Assembly: GCF_000218545.1 (NCBI RefSeq)
Contig: NC_015671.1
Coordinates: forward strand, 1,798,001 to 1,862,000
Direction: 5' to 3'
Length of the DNA: 64,000 nt
DNA from: Cellulomonas gilvus ATCC 13127
Lineage (GTDB): Bacteria; Actinomycetota; Actinomycetes; Actinomycetales; Cellulomonadaceae
The notes under the pieces were generated by a model, which saw only the letters and a list, made by a program, of their open reading frames with translations, was not told the origin of the DNA and ran no database searches. A program made the translations under genes and the position numbers. Below, one piece after another: positions 35,431 to 43,715 of the stretch (its first letter is position 1; every line of letters begins with the position of its first letter).

Positions 35431-35436
35431 TAGAAC
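35431..35436 (+). promoter_or_regulatory. -10 box for leaderless small gene
   Basis: TAGAAC, then GACACC, then ATG 35443; the sixth base is C rather than T. Confidence 0.35.
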
Positions 35437-35442
35437 GACACC

Positions 35443-35649
35443 ATGACCCGCGACCGCGACCTCGTGTCCGACCCCTCCGCCGAACGCCTGGCCGACCGCA
35501 CCCCCGACGCCGCGCTGCTCGCGGCGGCCGACGCCCGCTCGGGCGGCGACCCGGCCCGGGCTCCCCGGTCGCTCACGGCGGCCGAGCTGGTGCCCGACGA
35601 CGAGCCGGTGGCCAGCAACGACGAGTGGGACGACCCCGCGCGCCTCTGA
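35443..35649 (+). CDS. Small acidic protein of unknown function
   Basis: 68 residues, acidic (LVPDDEPVASNDEWDDPARL at the C-terminus), no membrane segment or known domain. The ATG sits 6 nt after a -10-like box. It ends 22 nt before a strong hairpin and converges with the App1-like gene. Likely real from codon pattern and promoter spacing, but function unknown. Confidence 0.55.
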   Translation: MTRDRDLVSDPSAERLADRTPDAALLAAADARSGGDPARAPRSLTAAELVPDDEPVASNDEWDDPARL

Positions 35650-35671
35650 CCGGTCCCGCCGCGCACGGAGC

Positions 35672-35699
35672 CGACCCCGGCCGTCCACGGCCGGGGTCG
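35672..35699. terminator. Bidirectional hairpin
   Basis: Perfect 12-bp arms CGACCCCGGCCG and CGGCCGGGGTCG with loop TCCA, between convergent genes. Confidence 0.75.
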
Positions 35700-35705
35700 C
35701 CGTGC

Positions 35706-35743
35706 GTCAGGTCACGTCAGGCCAGATCAGGTCACGTCAGGTC
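35706..35743. repeat. Short 20-bp-period direct repeat
   Basis: CAGGTCACGTCAGG occurs at 35708-35721 and 35728-35741, across the stop codon of the App1-like gene. It is too short to assign a function. Confidence 0.5.
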
Positions 35744-36805
35744 GACGCCCGCGGCGTGCACGGCCCGCAGCAGCTCGTACCCGTCCTCGCCCTGCAGCAC
35801 CGCGATCCCGTCGCGCAGCCCGTCGCGCGCCGCGCGGTTCTCCGCGCGCACGGCCTCGTGGGCGGGGGCGGGCAGGCCGTGCGCGAGCACGTGCTCCGCG
35901 AACGTGAGCTGGCGGATCAGCACCGCGCGCACGTGGTCGGGGTGCTCGGCGGCGATCGCCGCGTAGATCTGCGGGTCGTGCTGACCGTCGTCGCCCACCA
36001 GCACCCACCGGATGTGCGGGAAGTCCTCGATCAGGCGCCGCAGCTGACCGAGCTTGTGCTCACGCCCGCTGCGGAACCACCCCGTGTTCGTCGGGCCCCA
36101 GTCGGTCAGGAGCATGGGCCCGGCGGGGTAGCCGAACCGGCGCAGGAACCGCCCGATCGCGGGTGCGGCGTTCCACGCACCCGTGGACAGGTAGACCACG
36201 GGGACGCGCTCGTCGCCCGCCGCGAGACGCGCGTACAGCCCCGCCATGCCCGCGACGGGCTCGCGTGCGTTCTCGTGCCGGACGAGCGTGTTCCAGGCCG
36301 CGACGAACATGCGCGGCAGGCGCGTGACCAGCACGGTGTCGTCGATGTCGCTGACGATGCCGCCCCGCACCTCGGGATCGACGACGTGCACGGGAGCTAC
36401 CGCGACCGCGCCCGAGGGAGCGCGCAGCTCGACGTCGTGCCAACCCGGAGCCAGGTCGCTGTCCAGGCGGACGTCGGCGTACCCGCCGCGGTCGGTGCGG
36501 ATGCGGTGCACCCGCTCACCGACACGCACCTCGAGCTCGGCGCCCGCGACCTGCGCCGTGGCGAACGAGCGCCACCCGCGCAGCGCAGGCGCGGGACGTG
36601 CACCGGCCTGTGCGGCCGCACCGGCACCCGGCAGGTCGTCGTCGTGCACCTGCGGGGCCGCCAGCAGCGTCCGGGCGAACACCCGCACCCACCCGGGCCC
36701 GCCGTAGCCGGCGTACGGCTCGATGCGCAGCGTCCAGCCCCGCCGGCGCAGCACGGCGGCCACCCGCCGGTCGAACGCGTCCTCGAGCCGCGCCGCGGGG
36801 TGCAT
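35732..36805 (-). CDS. App1-like (DUF2183) phosphatidate phosphatase
   Basis: 357 residues. The HAD-type catalytic motif is GGIVSDIDDTVLVTRLPR near residue 145, the defining D-x-D-x-T of DUF2183/App1 proteins. VVYLSTGAWNAAPAIGRFLRR, MLLTDWGPTNTGWFRSG and KLGQLRRLIEDFPHIRWVLVGDDGQ cover the remaining family motifs. The N-terminal ~140 residues form a beta-rich domain. Yeast App1 dephosphorylates phosphatidate; bacterial substrates are unknown. The start is uncertain: ATG 36805 or GTGs at 36865 and 36886. It is downstream of dps past a terminator hairpin. Confidence 0.87.
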   Translation of the reverse strand: MHPAARLEDAFDRRVAAVLRRRGWTLRIEPYAGYGGPGWVRVFARTLLAAPQVHDDDLPGAGAAAQAGARPAPALRGWRSFATAQVAGAELEVRVGERVHRIRTDRGGYADVRLDSDLAPGWHDVELRAPSGAVAVAPVHVVDPEVRGGIVSDIDDTVLVTRLPRMFVAAWNTLVRHENAREPVAGMAGLYARLAAGDERVPVVYLSTGAWNAAPAIGRFLRRFGYPAGPMLLTDWGPTNTGWFRSGREHKLGQLRRLIEDFPHIRWVLVGDDGQHDPQIYAAIAAEHPDHVRAVLIRQLTFAEHVLAHGLPAPAHEAVRAENRAARDGLRDGIAVLQGEDGYELLRAVHAAGVDLT

Positions 36806-36902
36806 GCGCGCCGCGCGCTCGCTGGCCCCCGGACGTCCCGCACCCGGGCGGACCGTGCGCAGCACCTCGGCCGCGCGCCCCCGCACCGGGCCGTCGCCCG
36901 AG

Positions 36903-36937
36903 GGCGGAGGCCCGGACGTGGTGTCCGGGCCTCCGCC
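36903..36937 (-). terminator. Terminator of dps
   Basis: 15-bp perfect arms (36903-36917 and 36923-36937, loop GTGGT) begin about 18 nt past the dps stop. The alternative upstream starts of the App1-like gene lie just beyond it. Confidence 0.75.
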
Positions 36938-36954
36938 GCGTTCCGGGGCTGCGT

Positions 36955-37518
36955 TCACTCGGCCGCCGACGCCTTCTTCGCGGCGCTCTTCTCGGTGTGC
37001 GTCGACTGCGTGCTCAGCGAGCCGCCCGACGACTCGAGGTGCGCGCGCACGAACCAGTGGAACAGCTCGAGCTCGTGCAGATGGCCCACCAGCAGGTCGT
37101 TGGTGACCGTGTCGAGCTCCTCGACGTCCTCGGCCGCCTTCCGGTGGTCGGTGATCACGCCGACGTAGACGACGTCGAGCGCGCCCAGGTGCTCGGTGGT
37201 CAGCGCGCGGCCGATGCTGTAGTCGTCCCACGTGCGGTTCCGGACCAGCGCGCCCGGCGTCCCGACGGGGGCGACGCCGAGAGTCGCGATGCGCTCCGCG
37301 ATCGCGTCGACCATGGCGCGGACGGCCTCCACCTGGGGGTCGATCATCTCGTGCACCGCGATGAAGTGCGGCCCGACGACGTTCCAGTGGATGTGCTTGA
37401 GGGTCAGCGCCAGGTCGTTGAGTGCGTCCAGCCGGGTCTGCAGGATCGCCGCGACCTTCGCACCGTCCTCGGGCGTGAGGGAGGGGACCGTGTACTTCGG
37501 GAGGTCCTTGCGCGCCAT
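36955..37518 (-). CDS. dps: Dps-family DNA-protecting ferritin
   Basis: 187 residues. The ferroxidase site of Dps is visible in LKHIHWNVVGPHFIAVHEMID, with the two His, Asp and Glu ligands shared between subunits. The C-terminal ~25 residues (THTEKSAAKKASAAE) are Lys/Ala-rich and could bind DNA, as in mycobacterial Dps. It stores iron and protects DNA from peroxide as a dodecamer. The ATG has AAGGAG upstream. It ends at a strong terminator. Confidence 0.95.
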   Translation of the reverse strand: MARKDLPKYTVPSLTPEDGAKVAAILQTRLDALNDLALTLKHIHWNVVGPHFIAVHEMIDPQVEAVRAMVDAIAERIATLGVAPVGTPGALVRNRTWDDYSIGRALTTEHLGALDVVYVGVITDHRKAAEDVEELDTVTNDLLVGHLHELELFHWFVRAHLESSGGSLSTQSTHTEKSAAKKASAAE

Positions 37519-37632
37519 GCTGCTCAGCTCCTTGTGTCTCGTCGACTGCATCGCCGGTGCACCTCGTGCGCCGACGACGTCAACGCTGCCCCACACCACG
37601 CCCGGCCGCCAACGCAGCCGCACGTCCGGGGC

Positions 37633-38529
37633 TCATCCTGCCTGGTCGTCGAAGGGGTCACCGCGCGTGTCCAACCGCTGCACCACCTCGTCGGGCGTCA
37701 GCTGGCGCAGCCCGGGCTCGATCTCCTCCCACCACCGGGGCGCCGCGACGCGCGGTTCGGCGCGGCCCCGCAGCGAGTACGGCGTGATCGTCGTCTTGGC
37801 CGGGTGGTTCTGCGACCAGTCCAGCAGGACCTTGCCCGCACGCACGTCCTTGCGGATGACCGCGACGACGAGACCGGGGTGCGCGGCGGCGAGCTGCTGC
37901 GCGAGGTCGCGCGCGTACAGCCGGACCTGCGCCGCCGGGCGCCGCCGGGGCAGCGGCGCGTACAGCTGCATCCCCTTGCTCCCGGACGTGACCGGGACCG
38001 TCCGCGTCAGCCCGTCCTGGGCGAGCCGGTCGCGCACCAGGTGCGCGACGGCCACGCACTCGTCGAGGCCTGCGCCCACGCCGGGGTCCAGGTCGACCAC
38101 CAGGCGGTCAGCACCGCGCACCGCACCGCGCCGCGAGACCGTCCACTGCGGCGTGTGGAGCTCGAGCGCGCCCGCGTTCGTCGCCCACACCAGGCCCGGG
38201 AGGTCGTCGAGGAACGGCAGGTCCAGCGTGGTGCCCTCGTCACCCTCGTCGTTGCCCGGCGCGGCAGGCAGCTCGCGGTGCCGCAGCCAGTCCGGCGCAC
38301 CCTTGGGGACGTTCTTCTCGAAGAAGGGCGTGCCGTCCACCCCGCTCGGGAACCGGATGCGGGTCACGGGACGCTCGTGCAGCTGCGCGAGCAGCACGGG
38401 GCTGACGCGCACCACGTAGTCGATCAGCTCGGCCTTGGTGGTGCCCGTGGCCGGGTACAGCACCTTGTCCAGGTGCGACACGCGCACGGGCACGCCGCCG
38501 ACGTCGAGCACCTGACGGTCGGGGCTCAT
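37633..38529 (-). CDS. LigD-type polymerase/primase domain protein (NHEJ)
   Basis: 298 residues, the archaeo-eukaryotic-primase-type polymerase module of LigD as a stand-alone protein. It begins VPVRVSHLDKVLYPATGTTK, and the catalytic D-x-D lies in RLVVDLDPGVGAG near residue 140; PVTSGSKGMQLYAPL follows. KVLLDWSQNHPAKTTITPYS is the C-terminal family motif. It would fill gaps at broken ends, preferring ribonucleotides. The ATG lies 7 nt after the stop of the ligase gene. No nuclease (PE) domain is present in either protein. Confidence 0.93.
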   Translation of the reverse strand: MSPDRQVLDVGGVPVRVSHLDKVLYPATGTTKAELIDYVVRVSPVLLAQLHERPVTRIRFPSGVDGTPFFEKNVPKGAPDWLRHRELPAAPGNDEGDEGTTLDLPFLDDLPGLVWATNAGALELHTPQWTVSRRGAVRGADRLVVDLDPGVGAGLDECVAVAHLVRDRLAQDGLTRTVPVTSGSKGMQLYAPLPRRRPAAQVRLYARDLAQQLAAAHPGLVVAVIRKDVRAGKVLLDWSQNHPAKTTITPYSLRGRAEPRVAAPRWWEEIEPGLRQLTPDEVVQRLDTRGDPFDDQAG

Positions 38530-38536
38530 CGTGCGT

Positions 38537-39469
38537 TCACTCCTGCTCCCACGGGTCGACGGTCGCATCGTCGCGCAGCCCGCGCACGACGGGCTGGCGC
38601 AGCCGCCCCTCGCGGCCACGGCCCAGGTAGCGCACGTCGACCACCAGCTCCGGGACGCACCAGTGCGAGCCGCGTGCGTCGACCGCGGGCACCGTGTCCG
38701 CGAACGGGCTCGTGTCCCGGGCCAGGCCGAGCGCGCTGGTGCGCAGGCGCGTCGCGAGAGGGCCGGACACGCCGCTGCCCGCGCGCCCCAGGAACCGCAG
38801 CGCACCGTCGCGGTCCGGCGCGCCCAGCAGCAGCGCGCCCAGCCGCCCGGACCCGCCCTGCTCGGGCCGCCAGCCCGCGACGTAGGCGGTCCGGGTCCGG
38901 CGGTGCGCCGCCTTGACCCAGTCGCCCGAGCGCGCCCCGGGCCGGTAGGGCGAGGCACGGCGCTTGGCGACGACACCCTCGAGGCCGTGCGCGCGCGTCA
39001 CGTCCCACAGGCCGTCGCCGTCGTCGTGCACCGGGGACAGCAGCACGTGCTCGGGCAGGTCGAGCGCCTCGAGCAGCCGGCGACGCTCGTCGTAGGGGCG
39101 CTCGACGACGTCGGCACCCGCGACGCGCAGCACGTCGAACACCATGAACGTGACCGGCCGCACGCGCGCGAGCTCGGCGGCACGGCGCGGGTCGCGCACG
39201 TGCATGCGGTCGGCGATCGCCGCGAACGACGGCACGCCGCCCTCGAGCGCGACCACCTCGCCGTCCAGCAGCACGTCCGGCAGGTGCGCGAGGCCCGCGA
39301 GCTCGGGGTACGCGGGCGTCACAGGGCGTCCCGTGCGGCTGAGCAGACGCACCAGCCCGCCCTCGACCTCCGCGAGCACCCGGACCCCGTCCCACTTCAC
39401 CTCGAACGCCCACGCGGCACCGCGTGGCAGCACGCCCGAGGGCGCAGGGGTGGCGAGCATGGGCTGCAC
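38537..39469 (-). CDS. ATP-dependent DNA ligase domain protein (LigD/LigC-type)
   Basis: 310 residues. The adenylation motif I is FEVKWDGVRVLAE, giving the catalytic lysine near residue 25, with motif III LLDGEVVALEGG, motif IV HGLEGVVAKRRASPYRPG and motif V DWVKAAHRRT. An OB-fold domain follows. It seals breaks in non-homologous end joining with Ku. GTG 39469 follows CAGGAT by 6 nt (leaderless); the in-frame ATG 39460 is an alternative. The genes for Ku (divergent) and the polymerase (downstream) complete the set. Confidence 0.92.
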   Translation of the reverse strand: MQPMLATPAPSGVLPRGAAWAFEVKWDGVRVLAEVEGGLVRLLSRTGRPVTPAYPELAGLAHLPDVLLDGEVVALEGGVPSFAAIADRMHVRDPRRAAELARVRPVTFMVFDVLRVAGADVVERPYDERRRLLEALDLPEHVLLSPVHDDGDGLWDVTRAHGLEGVVAKRRASPYRPGARSGDWVKAAHRRTRTAYVAGWRPEQGGSGRLGALLLGAPDRDGALRFLGRAGSGVSGPLATRLRTSALGLARDTSPFADTVPAVDARGSHWCVPELVVDVRYLGRGREGRLRQPVVRGLRDDATVDPWEQE

Positions 39470-39475
39470 GGGTCC

Positions 39476-39481
39476 ATCCTG
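39476..39481 (-). promoter_or_regulatory. -10 box for leaderless ligase transcript
   Basis: The minus strand reads CAGGAT, then GGACCC, then GTG. Confidence 0.4.
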
Positions 39482-39574
39482 CCCACAAGCAGGTCGCACG
39501 GCAGGTCACGGGCCGTGCACGCAGCGCGCCCCCGGTGGGCCGCGGCGCACCGACGCACCACCGAGGAGAGGCAC

Positions 39575-40495
39575 ATGCGGGCGATCTGGAAGGGCGCGGT
39601 CGCGTTCGGCCTCGTCAACGTGCCCGTACGGCTGTACGCCGCGACGGGTGAGCACGAGGTCACGCTGCACCAGGTGCACGCGGCGGACGGCGGGCGCATC
39701 CGCTACCGCAAGGTCTGCAGCGTGGACGGCGAGCCCGTGACCATGGACGAGATCGCCAAGGGCTACGAGACCGCGGACGGCGAGCTGGTGGTCCTCACCG
39801 ACGACGACTTCAAGCGCCTGCCGCTGGCCACCGAGCGCGAGATCGAGGTGCTCGAGTTCGTGCCGGCCGAGCAGGTCGACCCGATCCTGCTGGGCAAGAC
39901 GTACTACCTCGAGCCGGACAAGACCGCCGCCAAGCCGTACGCGCTGCTGCGCGGTGCGCTCGAGGACGCCGACCGGATGGCGGTGGTCAAGGTCGCGCTG
40001 CGCCAGCGCGAGTCCATGGCCGTGCTGCGCGTCCGCGGCAAGGTGATCTGCCTGCAGACGCTCCTGTGGCCCGACGAGGTGCGCGCGGCCGACTTCCCGA
40101 TCCTCGACGCCGACGTCACCGTCAAGCCCGCCGAGCTCGCCATGGCCAGCTCCCTGGTCGACTCGCTCGCGGCCGACTTCGACCCCTCGCAGTTCGAGGA
40201 CAGGTACGACGCCGCGCTGACCGAGCTCATCGAGGCCAAGGTCTCCTCGGGTGACACGCAGTCGCTCCCGCAGCCGCCCACGCAGGACGGCGGGGGCGGG
40301 GGAGGCGAGGTCGTCGACCTGCTCGCCGCGCTGCAGCGCAGCGTCGAGAAGGCGCGCACCTCACGCGGCGCGAGCGCGCCCGAGCCCGCACCCGCCGCCA
40401 AGAAGCCCGCGTCCCGCAAGAAGGCGGCAGCGGCCTCCGACGACGACGCGCCCAAGCCGACCCGCGCCAAGAAGGCCAAGGCCAAGGCGTCGTGA
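39575..40495 (+). CDS. ku: Ku DNA end-binding protein
   Basis: 306 residues. The Ku core (residues ~1-255) starts RAIWKGAVAFGLVNVPVRLY and contains HQVHAADGGRIRYRKVCSVD and GKTYYLEPDKTAAKPYALL, typical of bacterial Ku. The C-terminal tail after residue 255 is Lys/Ala-rich (PASRKKAAAASDDD, RAKKAKAKAS) and probably binds DNA or recruits LigD. The homodimer encircles DNA ends. The ATG has GAGGAGAGG upstream. It is divergent from the ligase gene and overlaps the PHP gene (GTGA). Confidence 0.96.
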   Translation: MRAIWKGAVAFGLVNVPVRLYAATGEHEVTLHQVHAADGGRIRYRKVCSVDGEPVTMDEIAKGYETADGELVVLTDDDFKRLPLATEREIEVLEFVPAEQVDPILLGKTYYLEPDKTAAKPYALLRGALEDADRMAVVKVALRQRESMAVLRVRGKVICLQTLLWPDEVRAADFPILDADVTVKPAELAMASSLVDSLAADFDPSQFEDRYDAALTELIEAKVSSGDTQSLPQPPTQDGGGGGGEVVDLLAALQRSVEKARTSRGASAPEPAPAAKKPASRKKAAAASDDDAPKPTRAKKAKAKAS

Positions 40496-41541
40496 CCGCC
40501 GCGGAGCGGCGCGACGACGCCGTCGCGGCCCTGCGGCGCATCGCGTTCCTGCTCGAACGGGCCCAGGCCACGTCCTACCGCAGCGAGGCGTTCCGCACCG
40601 CCGCGAACGTCGTCGAGCAGCAGGAGCCCGCGCGGGTCGCCGCACTCGTGGCGGCGGGCGGTCTCACCGAGCTCACGGGTGTCGGCGCCCGCACCGCCGG
40701 GGTCGTCGAGCTCGTGTGGCGCGGGCGCGACGTGCCGTACCTCGTCGAGCTCGAGACGACCCTCGCGCAGCAGACGGCCGCCGACGCCGCACAGACCACC
40801 GCCGCGGCCCGGGCGCTGCGGGACGCGCTGCGCGGCGACCTGCACGCGCACACCGACGCGAGCGACGGCGGCACACCCGTGCAGGAGATGCTGCTCGCAG
40901 CGATCGAGATCGGGCACGAGTACCTGGCGGTCACCGACCACTCGCCGCGGCTCACCGTCGCGCACGGCCTGTCGCCGGCCCGGCTGCGGGCGCAGGTCGA
41001 GCAGCTGACCGCGCTCGGCCAGGCGGTCGCACCGTTCCGCGTGCTCACCGGGATCGAGGTCGACATCCTGGCCGACGGCACGCTCGACCAGGAGCCCGCG
41101 CTGCTGGACCGGCTCGACGTCGTGGTCGCGTCGGTCCACTCCCAGCTGCGCATGGACCGCGCCGCGATGACCCGCCGGATGCTCACCGCGATCCGTGACC
41201 CGCGCACGGACGTCCTGGGGCACTGCACCGGCCGGCGCGTCCTGGGCAAGCAGCGCCCGCAGAGCGAGTTCGACGCCGAGGCTGTGTTCGCGGCGTGCGC
41301 CGAGCACGGCGTGGCGGTCGAGATCAACTGCCGTCCGGACCGGCTGGACCCGCCCGACGACCTGCTCGCGCTCGCGGCGGACGCAGGGTGCGACTTCGCG
41401 ATCGACACCGACGCGCACGCACCAGGACAGCTCGACTGGCAGGCCGAGGGATGCCGCCGAGCCGCCCGGCACGGCATCGACGCGGACCGCGTGATCAACG
41501 CGTGGCCCGTCGAACGGCTCCTGGGACGCACGCGTGGGTGA
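40492..41541 (+). CDS. PolX-like protein with helix-hairpin-helix and PHP domains
   Basis: 349 residues. Residues ~1-105 resemble the 8-kDa/helix-hairpin-helix part of PolX (LRRIAFLLERAQATSYRSEA, LTELTGVGARTAGVVELVWRG). Residues ~113-340 form a PHP phosphoesterase with metal ligands in LRGDLHAHTDASDGG, LAVTDHSPRL, LTGIEVDIL, DVVVASVHSQ, LGHCTGR and FAIDTDAHAPG. The polymerase palm between them is missing. It may be a nuclease or phosphatase in end processing, consistent with translational coupling to ku; that role is inferred. Confidence 0.88.
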   Translation: MTAAERRDDAVAALRRIAFLLERAQATSYRSEAFRTAANVVEQQEPARVAALVAAGGLTELTGVGARTAGVVELVWRGRDVPYLVELETTLAQQTAADAAQTTAAARALRDALRGDLHAHTDASDGGTPVQEMLLAAIEIGHEYLAVTDHSPRLTVAHGLSPARLRAQVEQLTALGQAVAPFRVLTGIEVDILADGTLDQEPALLDRLDVVVASVHSQLRMDRAAMTRRMLTAIRDPRTDVLGHCTGRRVLGKQRPQSEFDAEAVFAACAEHGVAVEINCRPDRLDPPDDLLALAADAGCDFAIDTDAHAPGQLDWQAEGCRRAARHGIDADRVINAWPVERLLGRTRG

Positions 41542-41608
41542 TGTTCGCGCGTGACGAACACCGCACGTCACCGCCCCCGAGGTGCACACGCGGCGGGCTC
41601 CGCGGGGT

Positions 41609-41614
41609 TAGGGT
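41609..41614 (+). promoter_or_regulatory. -10 box for the HU gene
   Basis: TAGGGT lies 54 nt upstream of the GTG start. Confidence 0.45.
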
Positions 41615-41667
41615 CGCGCGTGCGGCTCGCTGGTCCGGGGTCGCGCACGAACCAGACAGGAGCACCA

Positions 41668-41949
41668 GTGAGCCTCAACCGCACCGAGTTCGTCCAGGCC
41701 GTCGCCGCGCAGGCCGGTCTGTCCGCCGCCGACACCGACAAGGCGCTGCGCGCCTTCCAGGACGTCCTGGTCGAGCAGCTCGCCGCCGGCGAGACCGTGA
41801 CGATCCCCGGATTCCTCGCGGTGGGACGTGCCGAGCGCGCCGCGCGCACCGGCATCAACCCCCAGACCGGCGAGAAGCTCGAGATCCCGGCCGGCTACCG
41901 CGTCAAGCTGACCGCGGGCAGCACGCTCAAGCGCGCCGTCCAGGGCTGA
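41668..41949 (+). CDS. hup: HU-family nucleoid DNA-binding protein
   Basis: 93 residues. It starts with the helical dimerisation part LNRTEFVQAVAAQAGLSAAD, followed by VTIPGFLAVGRAERAARTGINPQTGE, the beta-ribbon DNA-binding arm with the conserved GF and NPQTG motifs. It is the short HU form without the Lys/Ala-rich tail seen in mycobacterial HupB. GTG 41668 has AGGAG 5 nt upstream. A strong hairpin follows. Confidence 0.95.
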   Translation: MSLNRTEFVQAVAAQAGLSAADTDKALRAFQDVLVEQLAAGETVTIPGFLAVGRAERAARTGINPQTGEKLEIPAGYRVKLTAGSTLKRAVQG

Positions 41950-41964
41950 TCCGCCCGACGTCCA

Positions 41965-42008
41965 CCGAGGGCCCGGACCGCCGCCACGCGCGGTGTCCGG
42001 GCCCTCGG
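41965..42008. terminator. Bidirectional terminator hairpin
   Basis: Perfect 14-bp arms CCGAGGGCCCGGAC and GTCCGGGCCCTCGG flank a 16-nt loop between the convergent hup and DUF6328 genes. Confidence 0.75.
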
Positions 42009-42012
42009 CGCG

Positions 42013-42507
42013 TCACCGGTCGCGGTCGCTCCGTGCGCGCAGGACGTGCGGCACCAACCACCAGCACGCGGCGAGCACGACGAGCGAGCCCGCTCCGACG
42101 ACGAGCCCCGCCGTCCGGTCGAGCACGACGTCGAACACGAACGACGCGCTCCCGGCGAGCGTCAGCCCCAGCACCGTGAGCCCCAGGCGCGCCAGCACGT
42201 TGCCGGCATCCACCAGCTCGGGCTTCATGCGCTTGCGGAACAGGACGCGGTGCAGGGCCACGGGGGCCACGATCAAGGCCGTGGCGAGGACCGCCAGGAG
42301 CACCAGGACCAGGTAGAGGTCGCGCTGGTAGGCGTCCAGGTCGCCGAACCGCTGCTGGAACGGGATGGTCAGCAGGAAGCCGGTGAGGATCTGCGCGCCG
42401 GTCTGCGTGACCCGCAGCTCCTGCAGCAGCTCGTCCCAGTTGCGGTCCATCCGCTCGGTGTACGTCTCGCGCCGGTCGTCGTCGGCGCTCTCGTCGTGCT
42501 CGGGCAC
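42013..42507 (-). CDS. DUF6328-type membrane protein
   Basis: 164 residues. RMDRNWDELLQELRVTQTGAQ followed by ILTGFLLTIPFQQRF is typical of an actinobacterial membrane family (DUF6328) of unknown function. Four membrane helices are predicted (ILTGFLLTIPF, LVLVLLAVLATALIVAPVAL, LTVLGLTLAGSASFVFDVVL, LVVGAGSLVVLAACWWLVP). The GTG has AAGGAGG 7 nt upstream. It stands alone. Confidence 0.75.
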   Translation of the reverse strand: MPEHDESADDDRRETYTERMDRNWDELLQELRVTQTGAQILTGFLLTIPFQQRFGDLDAYQRDLYLVLVLLAVLATALIVAPVALHRVLFRKRMKPELVDAGNVLARLGLTVLGLTLAGSASFVFDVVLDRTAGLVVGAGSLVVLAACWWLVPHVLRARSDRDR

Positions 42508-42606
42508 GGGTCCTCCTTCGGCTCGCCAGGATCATCGCCCACCGCACGCGGGCACGCGCGACGAGCGCAGGCCGTCAGGCCGCCGCGAGCGGGGGAGACT
42601 GGTGCC

Positions 42607-43653
42607 GTGATCCCGCTCCACGACACCGCGCACCGCGACTTCGCCTCCGACAACTACGCGGGGGCGCACCCCGAGGTCCTCGCGGCTCTCGCTGCGGCCA
42701 ACGGCGGCCACCAGACCGCCTACGGCGGCGACGCGTGGACCGAGCGGCTGCAGGAGGTGGTGCGCGGTCACCTGGGCGAGCGCGCGCTGACGTTCCCGGT
42801 GTTCAACGGCACCGGCGCGAACGTGCTGAGCCTGCAGTCCGTGCTCCCGCCGTGGGGTGCCGTGATCTGCTCGTCGGACGCGCACATCCACACCGACGAG
42901 AACGGCGCCCCCGAGCGGGTCGCGGGCATCAAGCTGCTGCCCGTCCCGACGCCGGACGGCAAGCTGACCCCGGAGCTCGTCGACCGCGAGGCCTGGGGGT
43001 TCGGCGACGAGCACCGCGCGCAGCCCGGCGTCGTGTCGCTGACCGAGTCCACCGAGGTCGGCACGGTGTACACACCGGCCGAGATCCGCGCGATCGCCGA
43101 CCACGCGCACGCGCTCGGCCTGCGCGTCCACATGGACGGTGCGCGCATCGCCAACGCCGCGGCGTCGCTGGGCGTCCCGCTCCGGGCGCTGACGACCGAC
43201 GCGGGGGTCGACGTCCTGTCGCTCGGCGGGACCAAGAACGGCCTGCTGTTCGCCGAGGCGGTCGTCGTGCTCGACCCCGACGCCGCGCCCGGCCTGCCGT
43301 ACCTGCGGAAGATGGACATGCAGCTCGCGTCGAAGATGCGCTTCCTGTCCGCGCAGCTCGTCGCGCTCCTCGACGGCGACCTGTGGCTCCGCTCGGCCAC
43401 GCATGCGAACGCGATGGCCGCGCGGCTGGCCGACGGGCTGCGAGCCGCGGGGGTCGAGCTGCTGCACCCGCCGCAGGCGAACGGGGTCTTCGCCCGGCTC
43501 ACGCCCGAGGTCGCCGCGGACCTGCGCACGCGCTGGCGGTTCTACGACTGGGCGCACGGCACCGTGCGGCTCATGTGCGCGTTCGACACCACGCCGCAGG
43601 ACGTCGACGACCTGCTCGTCGCCACGCGTGAGGCGCTCGCCGCGCACCGCTGA
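42607..43653 (+). CDS. Threonine aldolase (low-specificity, PLP-dependent)
   Basis: 348 residues. The fold-type I PLP enzyme splits threonine to glycine and acetaldehyde. The start region FASDNYAGAHPEVLAALAAA and AYGGDAWTERLQ match the family, RVHMDGARIANAAASLG carries the PLP-binding Asp, and the Schiff-base lysine is in LSLGGTKNGLLFAEAV. Stereospecificity (L- or L-allo-) cannot be judged. GTG 42607 follows GAGACT by 6 nt, possibly leaderless. Confidence 0.9.
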   Translation: MIPLHDTAHRDFASDNYAGAHPEVLAALAAANGGHQTAYGGDAWTERLQEVVRGHLGERALTFPVFNGTGANVLSLQSVLPPWGAVICSSDAHIHTDENGAPERVAGIKLLPVPTPDGKLTPELVDREAWGFGDEHRAQPGVVSLTESTEVGTVYTPAEIRAIADHAHALGLRVHMDGARIANAAASLGVPLRALTTDAGVDVLSLGGTKNGLLFAEAVVVLDPDAAPGLPYLRKMDMQLASKMRFLSAQLVALLDGDLWLRSATHANAMAARLADGLRAAGVELLHPPQANGVFARLTPEVAADLRTRWRFYDWAHGTVRLMCAFDTTPQDVDDLLVATREALAAHR

Positions 43654-43715
43654 CGTGGTCGGCGCCGGTGGCGGGGGGCTGGTCCGCCCGCCACCGGCGC
43701 CCGTCTGTGCCGCCG

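Noticed and set aside
35706..35743. CAGGTCACGTCAGG repeat as a regulatory site
   Set aside because: Only two copies, partly within the end of a coding sequence and downstream of convergent genes; probably slippage.
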